Origin: Halomonas fontilapidosi
Lineage (GTDB): Bacteria; Pseudomonadota; Gammaproteobacteria; Pseudomonadales; Halomonadaceae
Assembly: GCF_014192285.1 (NCBI RefSeq)
Contig: NZ_JACHXQ010000002.1
Coordinates: 406,968-470,967 of the forward strand
DNA length: 64,000 bases
Direction of reading: 5' to 3'
Shown here: positions 36,831 through 45,239 of the stretch, piece by piece
Numbering within the stretch: the first letter of the stretch is position 1
How the letters are laid out: each line of letters begins with the position of its first letter
Program-made: the position numbers and the translations under genes
Notes under the pieces: generated by a model
Told to the model about the DNA's origin: nothing
Databases searched by the model: none
The model's input: only the letters and a program-made list of their open reading frames with translations

Positions 36831-38047
36831 GGGGTCCCCTCCCGCCCCTTCATCAGACGGCTCTCGAGTGCCATGATCGTGTCCGGCGAAAGCACGCGTT
36901 CGATCGGCAACAAGCCGCGATGATCGAGCTGGGCGGAGTCCTCGGGATACTCGCGCCGGAAGAGCGCCCAGAGCCGCTCCTCGTGTTCGGCGTCCCGCGC
37001 CGCCGCCCAGCCGGACGGGGTCGCCACCCCATCGCGGCGGATATAGCCCTGCCGCCGCAGCACCTTCACGGTCAGGTCGTCGAAGATCGCTTCGTCTCGC
37101 GCCAGCGCCAGCAGCCCCTGGCGTAGGTGGACCCGCCGCTTGAAGTGCTGATGGGCGATCAGGGTGGCCAGGATGCCGCGTCGCGGCGAGACCAGGAAGG
37201 AGACGAGGAACAGCACGAAGGCGGCCAGCACCACCAGCGGGCCGGTGGGCAGCCCCTCCCGAACGCTGGACAGGGTAACGCCAAGATACCCGGCCAGCAT
37301 GCCGAGCAGCGCGGCCAGCGTCACCACGCGCAGTGGCCGGTCGGTCCAGAAGCGCCCGGTGACCGGCGGGATAATGGTCAGCGCCACGATCAGGATCAGG
37401 CCGGTGATTCGCAGCCCGATCACCACCACCGCCAGCAGCAACAGCATCAGCAGCATGTCGATGCGCTGAACCCGCACCCCGTTGGTGGCGGCGAAGACGG
37501 GATCGAAACAGACCATTAGGAAGTCGCGACGCATCACGATGATGCCGGCCGCCAGCAGCAAGGCGCAGAGCGCGATCAGCTGTGCCTCGGCGGCCAGCAT
37601 GCCGGCAGTGGAGCCGACCAGATAGCCGGTCAGGCCCGCCTGGCCGGACACCGCCATCGACTGGATGACGGTGAGCAAGACGACGCCCAGGCCGAAGAAG
37701 GTGGAGAGCACGGCGCCGATCGCGGCATCCTCGCCCAGTCGCGTGCGGTGGCTGATGGCCTGCACCGCCCACAGCCCGGCGGCGGCACTCAAGCCGGCGC
37801 CGATCAGCAGGCCGGGCATCCAGCGCCCATCGCCGAAGATCAGCGCCATCAGGATGAAGGCCAGGGCCAGGCCGGGAAGGGTCGCATGGCTGATGGCATC
37901 GCTGACCAGGGAGCGCTTGCGCAGCAACACGAAGCTGCCGATCATCCCCGCCCCGCCCCCGAGCAGCATCGCCCCCAGGGTCACCAGGCTGGTGTTGTAA
38001 CCGGCATCAAAGATCAGGGCACGCCACCAGGCTTCCACGCTCAGCAC
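36827..38047 (-). CDS. Metal ABC transporter permease with C-terminal winged-helix/DtxR-like extension
   Basis: Residues 1-290 form the ABC-3 permease ([41 protein letters not shown]). About 110 extra cytoplasmic residues follow (from [20 protein letters not shown]). These look like a winged helix ([21 protein letters not shown]) plus the dimerisation segment of DtxR/MntR-type metal repressors. By eye, the metal ligands are mostly replaced (IERVLSP where MntR has IEHHLS). The start is GTG at 38047, overlapping the ATPase gene by 7 bp. Such fusions are known in treponemal Tro/Mnt-type systems; the extension may sense metal or bind the ATPase. Confidence 0.85.
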   Translation of the reverse strand: MLSVEAWWRALIFDAGYNTSLVTLGAMLLGGGAGMIGSFVLLRKRSLVSDAISHATLPGLALAFILMALIFGDGRWMPGLLIGAGLSAAAGLWAVQAISHRTRLGEDAAIGAVLSTFFGLGVVLLTVIQSMAVSGQAGLTGYLVGSTAGMLAAEAQLIALCALLLAAGIIVMRRDFLMVCFDPVFAATNGVRVQRIDMLLMLLLLAVVVIGLRITGLILIVALTIIPPVTGRFWTDRPLRVVTLAALLGMLAGYLGVTLSSVREGLPTGPLVVLAAFVLFLVSFLVSPRRGILATLIAHQHFKRRVHLRQGLLALARDEAIFDDLTVKVLRRQGYIRRDGVATPSGWAAARDAEHEERLWALFRREYPEDSAQLDHRGLLPIERVLSPDTIMALESRLMKGREGTP

Positions 38048-38844
38048 TCCCGTGATCCTCGCGGGGCCTCGTCCAGCAGCTGCATCAGCTGCACATCACC
38101 GAGTCGCCCCCCGTAGGTCTCCTGCAGGTTCTGTGCGGTAAATGTCGTCGCCACCGGTCCGGCGGCGATGCGGCGCACGTTGAGCAGCAGGAGATGATCG
38201 AAATAGTCGCGTACCGTAGCCAGGTCGTGATGCACGCAGAGCAGCGTCCTGCCCTGGCGGCGCAAGGTCTTGAGCACCTCCACGATGGCCTTCTCGGTGG
38301 CTGCATCGACCCCGGCAAACGGCTCGTCGAGGATGGTCAGATCGGCCTCCTGGGTCAGCGCGCGGGCCAGAAACACCCGCTGCTGCTGGCCGCCGGAGAG
38401 CTCGCCGATCTGGCGCTGGGCAAAGGCTTCCATGCCGACGCGGCCCAGGCTCTCCATGGCCTTGTCGCGGTGGTGCCGGCGAGTCAGCTGCCACCAGCGC
38501 AGGTCACGGAAGAGCCCCATGGTGACCACGTCGATCACCGTTGCCGGAAAGTCCCAGTCGACGCTGCTGCGCTGGGGGACATAGGCCACACGACGGGAGC
38601 GACCGTCGTAGGGCTCACCGAACACTCGGACATCGCCGGTCAGTCGCCGCGTGATGCCCAGAACCGCCTTGAGCAGGGACGACTTGCCGGCCCCGTTGGG
38701 CCCCACGATGGCGGTCAGGCTGCCCGGCGGGGTAATGAAGTCCACCGAGTGCACCACCGGGCGATGGTCATAGCTGACGGTCAGGCCATGGATCGCCAGC
38801 GGGCTTGCGACCACCGCGTCGGAGAGCTGCAGGGCGTCGTTCAT
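38041..38844 (-). CDS. Metal ABC transporter ATP-binding protein
   Basis: The 267-residue ATPase of the Mn/Zn importer has Walker [18 protein letters not shown], signature [15 protein letters not shown], Walker [13 protein letters not shown] and switch His (VHHDLATV). The block [21 protein letters not shown] is characteristic of Mn/Fe-type (MntB/SitB) ATPases. It overlaps the binding-protein gene upstream by ATGA and the permease gene downstream, so all four genes are tightly coupled. Confidence 0.93.
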   Translation of the reverse strand: MNDALQLSDAVVASPLAIHGLTVSYDHRPVVHSVDFITPPGSLTAIVGPNGAGKSSLLKAVLGITRRLTGDVRVFGEPYDGRSRRVAYVPQRSSVDWDFPATVIDVVTMGLFRDLRWWQLTRRHHRDKAMESLGRVGMEAFAQRQIGELSGGQQQRVFLARALTQEADLTILDEPFAGVDAATEKAIVEVLKTLRRQGRTLLCVHHDLATVRDYFDHLLLLNVRRIAAGPVATTFTAQNLQETYGGRLGDVQLMQLLDEAPRGSREC

Positions 38845-39830
38845 TCGTTCTCACCTTGCTGGCCCAGTCGACCCAGCCTCCCCTCGGCAGGCGCCTCACC
38901 GCCCAGCGCGCGGGCGATCAGGGTGACGTTATGATCGAGCATGCCAAGCCAGGTGCCCTCGTAGGTGGCGGCCGGTCCCATGGCATCGGAATAGAGTTCA
39001 CCTCCGATCTCTACCGCCCAGCCCTCGGCGGCCGCGCCCTCGACCAGCGCCTGAACATTGCGATCCGACACCGAGGACTCGATGAAGATGGCACCGATGC
39101 GGCGCTCCACCAGCACGTCGACCAGTGACTCGATGCGCGCCAGGCCGGCTTCGCTCTCGGTGGAGAACCCCTGGATGCCCAGCACCTCGTAGCCATAGGC
39201 GTCACCGAAGTAGCCGAAGGCATCATGCGCCGTGACCAGGACCCTCGCCGAGGCCGGTACGCTGTCAAGCACCCCGACAGCGTAGCGATCCAGCGCCTCG
39301 AGTTCGGCCAGGTAGGCCTCGGCGCGCGCCTGGAATTCCGAGGCATGCGCGGGGGCCAGCTCGACCAGGGCATCACGCATGCCCTCCACCACCCACCGCC
39401 AGCGGCCGGGATCCATCCACACGTGGGGGTCGGGCTGGTCCTGATACGCTTCGTCGGCCAGGCGCTGCTCGGCCGGCACCGCCTCCCCCGCGGCGAAGAC
39501 AGGCTTGCGCTGTGCCAGCCGTGACAGGAAGTTGCGCAATTGCGCCTCGAGGTTGAGGCCATTCCAGAACACCGCATCCGCCCGGGTCATGGCGGTAACG
39601 TCGCGGCGGGTCTGACGATAGAGGTGCGGATCCACCCCGGGGCCCATCAGGCCCTGGACCTCGACCCGTTCGCCGCCCACCTCGCGCAGGACATCGGCGA
39701 CCATCGCGGTCGTGGCGACCAGTTGCAGCGGCGCCTCGGCCTCGTCGGCCAGCACGGGGCCGGACAGCATGCCCGACAAGGTGAACAGCAGGAGGCTCAG
39801 CGCGGACCTACCTCGCGGGAAAGCTTTCAT
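38841..39830 (-). CDS. Periplasmic manganese/zinc-binding protein of the ABC importer
   Basis: A 329-residue cluster A-I (ZinT/TroA-type) solute-binding protein with a Sec signal peptide (residues 1-28). Predicted metal ligands are His69 (GVDPHLY), His136 (PDPHVWMD), Glu225 (GFSTESEAG) and Asp282 (ELYSDAMGP). His-His-Glu-Asp is the set expected for Mn(II)/Fe(II) proteins; zinc-specific ZnuA has a third His and a His-rich loop, both absent. The start MKAFPRGR opens the signal peptide. It lies 30 bp downstream of the quinone reductase, so it may share its promoter. Confidence 0.88.
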   Translation of the reverse strand: MKAFPRGRSALSLLLFTLSGMLSGPVLADEAEAPLQLVATTAMVADVLREVGGERVEVQGLMGPGVDPHLYRQTRRDVTAMTRADAVFWNGLNLEAQLRNFLSRLAQRKPVFAAGEAVPAEQRLADEAYQDQPDPHVWMDPGRWRWVVEGMRDALVELAPAHASEFQARAEAYLAELEALDRYAVGVLDSVPASARVLVTAHDAFGYFGDAYGYEVLGIQGFSTESEAGLARIESLVDVLVERRIGAIFIESSVSDRNVQALVEGAAAEGWAVEIGGELYSDAMGPAATYEGTWLGMLDHNVTLIARALGGEAPAEGRLGRLGQQGENE

Positions 39831-39861
39831 CGACGCTCCTCGGGGAGTGATAGTGACCGAC

Positions 39862-40839
39862 TCACGGCAACAGGATGGTGGACCCGGTGGTCCTGCGGCC
39901 CTGCAATGCCTGCTGGGCCTCACCGGCCTCGGCCAGCGGGAAACGCTGGGCAATGTCGACCGTCAGCTTGCCGCTCTCCAGCATGTCGAAGAGCTCACCA
40001 GCCATCCACTCCAGCCGCTCTCGGGTGTCGGCATAGCCGTTGAGGCTCGGACGGGTGACGAACAGCGATCCCTTCTGGTTGAGGATACCAATATTGACCC
40101 CTTCCACGGCACCCGAGGCGTTGCCGAAGCTGACCATCAAGCCGCGCTTCCTCAGGCAGTCCAGCGAGGTTTCCCAGGTGTCCTTGCCCACCGAGTCGTA
40201 GACCACGTCGCACATTTCGCCTGCAGTCAGCTCGCGCACACGCTCGACGACGTCCTCCCGCGTGTAGTCGATGGTCGCCCAGGCGCCGTTGCGCTCGGCC
40301 AGCGCCGCCTTTTCCGCTGAGCTGACGGTGCCGATCAGCTTCACGCCCAGCGCCCTCGCCCACTGGCAGGCAATCGAGCCCACCCCCCCGGCGGCAGCGT
40401 GCCAGAGGATCGTCTCGCCGCCCTTGAGCCCATAGGTCTGGCGCATCAGGTAGTGAACGGTCAGCCCCTTGAGCATGCTGGCCGCGGCGGTCTCGACGCC
40501 GATGGCAGCGGGCAGCACCACGACCTTCTCCGCCGGCAGTACATGCTGCTCGGCATAGGCCCCGAGCGGCCCCTGGGCATAGGCGACGCGATCTCCCACC
40601 TTGAGGTGGGCAACGCCCTCGCCCACCGCATCGACCTCGCCGGCCCCCTCGGTGCCGAGCCCGGAAGGCAGCGACGGCGCCGGATAGAGGCCGGTGCGAA
40701 AGTAGATGTCGATGAAGTTGAGCCCGACGGCCTGATTCGTGACGCGAACCTCGCCGGGTGCCGGCTCGGCCGGGGCGACGTCGGCGAGCTCGAGGACCTC
40801 GGGTCCGCCGGTACGGGCAAACTGGATGCGCTTGGCCAT
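39862..40839 (-). CDS. qor: NADPH:quinone oxidoreductase (zinc-free MDR family)
   Basis: A 325-residue medium-chain reductase of the Qor type. The N-terminal catalytic domain includes VGLNFIDIYFRTGLYPAPSLPSGLG split by the usual family spacing. The Rossmann motif is AAAGGVGSIACQWARALG, and the CYDSVGK-like block reads VVYDSVGKDTWE. No structural-zinc cysteine cluster is present. It probably reduces quinones or reactive enones with NADPH. The start MAKRIQFARTGGPEVLE is canonical; upstream in-frame codons lack a ribosome site. It is followed 30 bp later by the metal-binding protein gene. Confidence 0.92.
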   Translation of the reverse strand: MAKRIQFARTGGPEVLELADVAPAEPAPGEVRVTNQAVGLNFIDIYFRTGLYPAPSLPSGLGTEGAGEVDAVGEGVAHLKVGDRVAYAQGPLGAYAEQHVLPAEKVVVLPAAIGVETAAASMLKGLTVHYLMRQTYGLKGGETILWHAAAGGVGSIACQWARALGVKLIGTVSSAEKAALAERNGAWATIDYTREDVVERVRELTAGEMCDVVYDSVGKDTWETSLDCLRKRGLMVSFGNASGAVEGVNIGILNQKGSLFVTRPSLNGYADTRERLEWMAGELFDMLESGKLTVDIAQRFPLAEAGEAQQALQGRRTTGSTILLP

Positions 40840-40922
40840 GGGGGGTGCTTTCCTTCTGCTGCCTGCGAGATGAGCCACCCAGTCAAGCGCCGTGGCTCCG
40901 CGGGGTCAAGTCACGCCACTCG

Positions 40923-41507
40923 TCAGAGGGTCGCGGGAAAGGACTCCAGGCCACGAATGAAGCGCGCCTTGTAGTCATCGAACTGCGGGCGGTCACGCTT
41001 GAAGGACTGGATCACCGCCGCCTCATCGAAGGTCAGCGCCCGAGGCAGGTCCTCGAGAGAGGTGGCTGGATGCTTGGGGCCCAGCCCGATCCGCACACCC
41101 GCCTTGCCCTCCAGCCAGCGCGTGATGCCGGCTTCACGGAAACGTGCCTCCTGCTCGGCATCCCGGGCATCGACACGCAGGGGGGCCTTGAGCGCCAGTT
41201 CGGCGACCAGGCGCTCGGCCGGCCGCGCCACGTGCTGGTGTTCCCGGTCCTGGTCAAGCTCGGCCAGCAGCATCACGGTCATGCTGCTGCCAACCTCGTC
41301 GAGCACCAGCAGGGCCAGCGCCAACGGACGCGACCCGTCATCCACCAGCGCCAGCACCCTGGCCGCCTCCTGCTTGACCAATACCCCCAGGGTACCGGCA
41401 AAGGTCGCCAGCGGCCTGAGGCCCGCTTGCTGGCCATAGGCCTCGGCGCACAGGCGGGCCAGGCAGGCCTCGCGCTGCTGGGGATTCTTGATATGTACGA
41501 CTCTCAT
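40923..41507 (-). CDS. Conserved hypothetical protein (possible degenerate GNAT fold)
   Basis: A 194-residue soluble protein without signal peptide or clear catalytic motif. The strand-rich middle (ARVLALVDDGSRPLALALLVLDE) and a later RFREAGITRWLEG stretch recall acetyltransferase beta4 and the C-terminal 'aGF' segment. No acetyl-CoA loop (Q/RxxGxG/A) is obvious. It is upstream of qor with an 83-bp gap and may be in the same transcript. I do not recognise the family with confidence. Confidence 0.6.
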   Translation of the reverse strand: MRVVHIKNPQQREACLARLCAEAYGQQAGLRPLATFAGTLGVLVKQEAARVLALVDDGSRPLALALLVLDEVGSSMTVMLLAELDQDREHQHVARPAERLVAELALKAPLRVDARDAEQEARFREAGITRWLEGKAGVRIGLGPKHPATSLEDLPRALTFDEAAVIQSFKRDRPQFDDYKARFIRGLESFPATL

Positions 41508-41656
41508 CTCGCGGCCCTCGCTTGGTCAGCGCCGGCACCATCTCCGGCGTCGAAATCGCGCAGCCTACCATATCCAGCCCATGGCGGATGGCGATACGCT
41601 ATAGGCCGATTTCTCGCCGCCGGTGGACGGCACCCCGCAGACCAGGACGACCGTGC

Positions 41657-42412
41657 ATGCCCCATCCCGACATCTCCTTGCCCCGCCTGATCGCCCATCG
41701 CGGCCTCTCCGCCCATGCCCCGGAGAACACGCTTTCCGCCGTACGCGCCGCCCACGCCGCGGGCATCGCCTGGGTGGAACTGGACGTGCAGCTACTTGGC
41801 GACGGGACGCCGGTGATCTGGCACGACGCCACGATCCGGCGCTGCTCCGATGGCCGCGGACGCCTGGCCGAGCTGGACCTGGCCGCGGTCCGCCGGCTCG
41901 ACGCGGGCAGCTGGTTCGGCGACGTCTTCCTGGGCGAACGCATGGCCACCCTCGCCGAGATGCTCGCGCTGCTCGACGAACTGGCGATGGGCGTAAACCT
42001 GGAGCTCAAGGTGAATCGCGGCCGCGACCCGCTGGCCCTGGTGGAGGCCACCCTGCCCGCGGTGATGGACGTCCTGCCACCCGAGCAACGGCTCGTCTCC
42101 TCCTTCAACGACACGGCCCTGGCTCGAGCGCGCGACCTAGCCGGGCCAGACTCGCTGGCGCTGGGCGTGCTCTTCGAAGCGGTCGGCCGTGACTGGCGCC
42201 GACGCTGTGAACCAGTGCAGGCCTTGAGCGTGCATGCCGACTGGAAGCGCCTCAGTCGGATGCGCGCCAGCGAGGTCGTCAACGCAGGCTATCGGCTGCT
42301 CTGTTACACGGCCAACGATCCCACCGCCTTCGCCCCGCGCTGGCACTGGGGCGTCGAGTCGGTGATCAGCGATGACCCGGCGCGCTTCCTCGGCCATCTG
42401 CCCGAGGCCTGA
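41657..42412 (+). CDS. ugpQ: Cytoplasmic glycerophosphodiester phosphodiesterase (UgpQ-like)
   Basis: GDPD-family enzymes hydrolyse glycerophosphodiesters to glycerol-3-phosphate and an alcohol. The 251-residue protein has the catalytic LIAHRGLSAHAPENT, the metal-binding WVELDVQLLGDGTPVIWHD and NLELKVNRG, and the late VNAGYRLLCYTANDP and GVESVISDDP blocks. There is no signal peptide, so it is UgpQ-like rather than periplasmic GlpQ. The start MPHPDISLPRLIAHRG is chosen for the AGGA 9 bp upstream and the family N-terminus. It is a single-gene unit convergent with the duplicated locus. Confidence 0.9.
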   Translation: MPHPDISLPRLIAHRGLSAHAPENTLSAVRAAHAAGIAWVELDVQLLGDGTPVIWHDATIRRCSDGRGRLAELDLAAVRRLDAGSWFGDVFLGERMATLAEMLALLDELAMGVNLELKVNRGRDPLALVEATLPAVMDVLPPEQRLVSSFNDTALARARDLAGPDSLALGVLFEAVGRDWRRRCEPVQALSVHADWKRLSRMRASEVVNAGYRLLCYTANDPTAFAPRWHWGVESVISDDPARFLGHLPEA

Positions 42413-42433
42413 TCCCTTACCCCACAACAAGGC

Positions 42434-42455
42434 GGGCCGCCCCAAAAGGCGGCCC
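42434..42455. terminator. Possible bidirectional terminator hairpin
   Basis: GGGCCGCC and GGCGGCCC flank CCAAAA, between the convergent ends of the phosphodiesterase and the membrane-protein gene. The stem is strong but no T-run follows on either strand. Confidence 0.4.
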
Positions 42456-42482
42456 ACCGCGTGGCAAGGCTGGCGTGCGCGA

Positions 42483-42908
42483 TCAGCGCGTGACGGGCCC
42501 CGGCGCGAGGCTCTCGTCCGCCTCTACCGCCATGTCGTCCTCCACCGCGATCGGCTCCTCGGGTTCGGCGGCGCGCGCCCGGCGCGAGCGGTGCTCGACC
42601 ATGAAATAGAGCACCAGGCCGACACCCAGCCCCCAGGCGGCCCCGTGGGTTGCCAGCACTACCCCCATGATGCCGGCCACGCCCATGGCCGTGGCATTGC
42701 GAATCTGCTCCACCGCCACGGCGATGCACAGGTAGCCGGTGATCAGCAGGGTGATCGACAGGGCGATGGGCAGCACCGGCCGGAACAGCGTGATCAGCGG
42801 CAGCATGAACAGCGCCAGGAAGCCCACGATCCAGAACACCGAGGCACCGGAGTAGATGGTATCCATCGCCTTGCGACCGTAGCGGTAGCGCTCGGCGATG
42901 GTCGCCAT
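42483..42908 (-). CDS. Small multi-spanning membrane protein (complete copy)
   Basis: The 141-residue product MATIAERYRYGRK... has three to four hydrophobic segments (about residues 17-40, 43-68 and 75-108) and an acidic cytoplasmic-looking tail (AAEPEEPIAVEDDMAVEADES). I do not recognise the family. Its first 103 codons are exactly repeated upstream by the 462-bp duplication. Since the unit is a multiple of three with no stop in this frame, the same frame is open from the upstream copy's ATG at 43370. The cell could therefore make a 295-residue protein with two membrane domains joined by about 50 residues of non-native linker. Start choice is uncertain, because no strong ribosome site is seen. 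Confidence 0.6.
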   Translation of the reverse strand: MATIAERYRYGRKAMDTIYSGASVFWIVGFLALFMLPLITLFRPVLPIALSITLLITGYLCIAVAVEQIRNATAMGVAGIMGVVLATHGAAWGLGVGLVLYFMVEHRSRRARAAEPEEPIAVEDDMAVEADESLAPGPVTR

Positions 42909-43061
42909 GGCACCAGTGAAGAGCGGGCCGGCGCGGCAGGAAAACCGACGGGGTTGAGGCCAGCGCCGTGCGGCGGACACGACCAAAGTACAAGGTTCAG
43001 GGCACGGCGACGAACACCCGCGAGCCCTCCACCTCGGCACTGGCCAGGCGCTGACCATAGA
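42600..43061. repeat. Tandem duplication unit, copy 1 (462 bp)
   Basis: First of two adjacent copies that look identical at every position compared. The unit runs from inside the membrane-protein gene to inside the 3' end of the cobalamin ABC ATPase gene. No insertion-sequence ends or target-site repeats border it. GACCAT occurs near both original ends, a possible microhomology. Confidence 0.93.
42997..43061 (-). pseudogene. Duplicated 3' remnant of the cobalamin ABC ATPase gene
   Basis: The last 20 codons and the stop of the ATPase gene at 43459-43523 reappear here through the tandem duplication (ending VEGSRVFVAVP). It has no promoter or start of its own and is not functional. Confidence 0.85.
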
Positions 43062-43370
43062 CATGAAATAGAGCACCAGGCCGACACCCAGCCCCCAGGC
43101 GGCCCCGTGGGTTGCCAGCACTACCCCCATGATGCCGGCCACGCCCATGGCCGTGGCATTGCGAATCTGCTCCACCGCCACGGCGATGCACAGGTAGCCG
43201 GTGATCAGCAGGGTGATCGACAGGGCGATGGGCAGCACCGGCCGGAACAGCGTGATCAGCGGCAGCATGAACAGCGCCAGGAAGCCCACGATCCAGAACA
43301 CCGAGGCACCGGAGTAGATGGTATCCATCGCCTTGCGACCGTAGCGGTAGCGCTCGGCGATGGTCGCCAT
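43062..43370 (-). pseudogene. Duplicated 5' part of the small membrane protein gene
   Basis: This is codons 1-103 of the membrane protein (MATIAERYRYGRK to GVGLVLYFM), identical to the downstream complete copy. It then crosses the duplication junction and continues in frame into translated ATPase-tail DNA read in another frame (SMVSAWPVPRWRARG). Either it is a truncated copy or it is the first half of a 295-residue fused product ending at 42483. It keeps the native upstream context next to the ATPase gene, so it is the copy most likely to be translated first. Confidence 0.6.
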
Positions 43371-43523
43371 GGCACCAGTGAAGAGCGGGCCGGCGCGGCA
43401 GGAAAACCGACGGGGTTGAGGCCAGCGCCGTGCGGCGGACACGACCAAAGTACAAGGTTCAGGGCACGGCGACGAACACCCGCGAGCCCTCCACCTCGGC
43501 ACTGGCCAGGCGCTGACCATAGA
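43062..43523. repeat. Tandem duplication unit, copy 2 (462 bp)
   Basis: Second copy, directly adjacent to copy 1 with no spacer. It includes the genuine ATPase 3' end (43459-43523). The lack of any difference found between copies means the event is very recent, is homogenised, or is an assembly artefact. Confidence 0.93.
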
Positions 43524-44226
43524 GGCGCTCGAGGGCCGCCGGGACCAGCATGCGATCGGTCGGGCCCCAGCAGGCCTCGCCGCTTGGATAGAGCAGAAGC
43601 AGGTGATCGCACCAGCGAGCGGCCAGGTTGAGGTCATGCAGGCACATCATGACGGCGCGGCCGCCGGCCGCCTGCTCGTCCAGCAGCCGCATCACCGCCA
43701 CCTGGTGGTGCAGGTCCAGATGATTGGTGGGTTCGTCGGCGAGCCAGACGCCCGGCTCCTGTGCCAGCAGGGTGGCGATCGCCAGCCGCTGGCGTTCGCC
43801 GCCGGAAAGGGTAGCCACCTGACGCCCCCCCAGCTCGGCCAGGTCGAGTCGCGCCAGGGCGCAATGGGCCAGCGCCAGGTCCTCGGCGGTTTCCATCTGC
43901 CACGGCGACAGCCAGGGGTGGCGGCCGATCAGGGCGGTCTCCTCCACCGTGGCAGGAAAGCCGTCGTGATGCTCCTGGAAGACCAGCCCCAGGCACTGGG
44001 CCACTCGGCGACGCCGCAGGCGTGTCAAGGGCACCCCGTCCACCTCCACCCGGCCGGCGCGCGACGGGCGCAGGCCAGCCAGGGTATGCAGCAGGGTGGT
44101 CTTGCCCGCCCCGTTGGGGCCCAGCACCCCCCAGACCTGACCCGGCAGCAGCGCGAGATCCAGAGGGTCCCCGCCGCTGCGGCCCGGCACGTCGATGACC
44201 AGTCCGTGGGTCTCCAGGCGACTCAT
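43459..44226 (-). CDS. btuD: Cobalamin/corrinoid ABC transporter ATP-binding protein
   Basis: The 255-residue ATPase of a type II importer has Walker A LGPNGAGKTTLLHTLAG, signature LSGGERQRLAIATLL, Walker B GVWLADEPTNHLD and switch His in CLHDLNLAARW. The LDLHHQ block after Walker B is typical of FecE/BtuD/HmuV ATPases. The cobalamin assignment comes from the operon with btuF-, btuC- and btuB-like genes and the riboswitch. The gene ends inside the duplicated unit, but its own 3' end is intact. Its start overlaps the btuC stop. Confidence 0.88.
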   Translation of the reverse strand: MSRLETHGLVIDVPGRSGGDPLDLALLPGQVWGVLGPNGAGKTTLLHTLAGLRPSRAGRVEVDGVPLTRLRRRRVAQCLGLVFQEHHDGFPATVEETALIGRHPWLSPWQMETAEDLALAHCALARLDLAELGGRQVATLSGGERQRLAIATLLAQEPGVWLADEPTNHLDLHHQVAVMRLLDEQAAGGRAVMMCLHDLNLAARWCDHLLLLYPSGEACWGPTDRMLVPAALERLYGQRLASAEVEGSRVFVAVP

Positions 44227-45239
44227 CAGCGACTCCGATGCAGCAGGAAGAGGAAGACCGGCACGCCGAGCAAGGCGGTGATCACCCCCACCGGAAGCTG
44301 CTCAGGGGCAATCACCGTGCGCGCCAAGGTGTCGGCCAGCACCAGCAGGGTGCCGCCGGCCAGGGCGCAGGCGGGAAGAATCAGCCGCTGGTCATTACCC
44401 AGCACCAGGCGTAGCAGGTGCGGTACCACCAGCCCCACGAAGCCGATGCTTCCGGCCGTGGTCACGGCCACCGCGGTCATCAGGCTCGCCAGCAGGTAAA
44501 CCAGCCACTCCAGGCGCCGTACCGGCACGCCCAGGGCCGCCGCCTGCAGCCCGCCACGAGCCAACACGTTGAGGCTTCGCCCGAGCGGCACCACCAGCAG
44601 GCAGACCAGCACCAGCAGGCCCAACGCGACGCCGGGGCCCCGCGCATGGGCCAGGTCGCCCATCAGCCAGTAGAGCATGCCTGGCAGCTGCCGGGCCGGG
44701 CTGAGCGACAGGATCAGGGTGATCACCGCCCCCCAACCGGAGGCGACGACCACGCCGGTGAGCAGCAGCCGCGAGGGGGTCCAGCTGCCGGTGCCATGGG
44801 CCAGGCCAAATACCAACAGGGTCGCCGTCAGGGCGCCGACAAAGGCCGACCCCGACACCAGCGCGCTGCCCAGCCCCGCCAGCATTGCAAGCAAAGCGCC
44901 CACTGCCGCGCCGCCGGAAAGCCCCAGCACATAGGGGTCCGCCAGCGGGTTACGCAGCAGCACCTGCATCAGGGCACCGGCCACCGCCAGCAGGCCGCCG
45001 GTGGCGAAGGCGGCCAGGGCACGCGGCAGGCGCAGCTCAAGGATCAGGGTGCGCGACATGTCATCCCCCCCACCCACAAGCACGGCGAGGCTATCCGTGA
45101 GGGGCACGGCGGCGCTGCCCAGGGCGACGGCGACGATCAGGGCCGCCAGGGCGGCCGCCGCCAACAGGCCCAGGGTCAATGCCAGCTGGCCAAGCGTCGG
45201 ATGGCCATGAGCACAGACGCGCAGGCTAGCGCCGGCCAC
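44226..45239 (-). CDS. btuC: Cobalamin ABC transporter permease (FecCD family)
   Basis: The 337-residue inner-membrane permease has about ten membrane helices. Family blocks are LRLPRALAAFATGGLLAVAGALMQ, NPLADPYVLGLSGGAAVGA and the coupling-helix region AGSIGFVGLVVPHLLRLVLGND. It fits BtuC/FhuB/HemU architecture. Its 3' end overlaps btuD by one base and its 5' end overlaps btuF by 14 bp, so the operon is tightly packed. Confidence 0.9.
   Translation of the reverse strand: MAGASLRVCAHGHPTLGQLALTLGLLAAAALAALIVAVALGSAAVPLTDSLAVLVGGGDDMSRTLILELRLPRALAAFATGGLLAVAGALMQVLLRNPLADPYVLGLSGGAAVGALLAMLAGLGSALVSGSAFVGALTATLLVFGLAHGTGSWTPSRLLLTGVVVASGWGAVITLILSLSPARQLPGMLYWLMGDLAHARGPGVALGLLVLVCLLVVPLGRSLNVLARGGLQAAALGVPVRRLEWLVYLLASLMTAVAVTTAGSIGFVGLVVPHLLRLVLGNDQRLILPACALAGGTLLVLADTLARTVIAPEQLPVGVITALLGVPVFLFLLHRSR

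Noticed and set aside
38841..39830. Zinc-specific ZnuA assignment for the metal-binding protein
   Set aside because: The third and fourth ligands look like Glu and Asp and there is no His-rich loop, so a Mn/Fe-type protein is more likely; zinc cannot be fully excluded.
42600..43523. Mobile-element origin for the 462-bp duplication
   Set aside because: No transposase, terminal inverted repeats or target-site duplications at the borders; unequal or microhomology-mediated duplication, or misassembly, fits better.
43371..43637. Extension of the duplicated membrane-protein frame upstream into the ABC ATPase gene
   Set aside because: The upstream part is the ATPase gene read in the wrong frame (MTSTWPLAGAIT...); the ATPase itself is clearly coding there.
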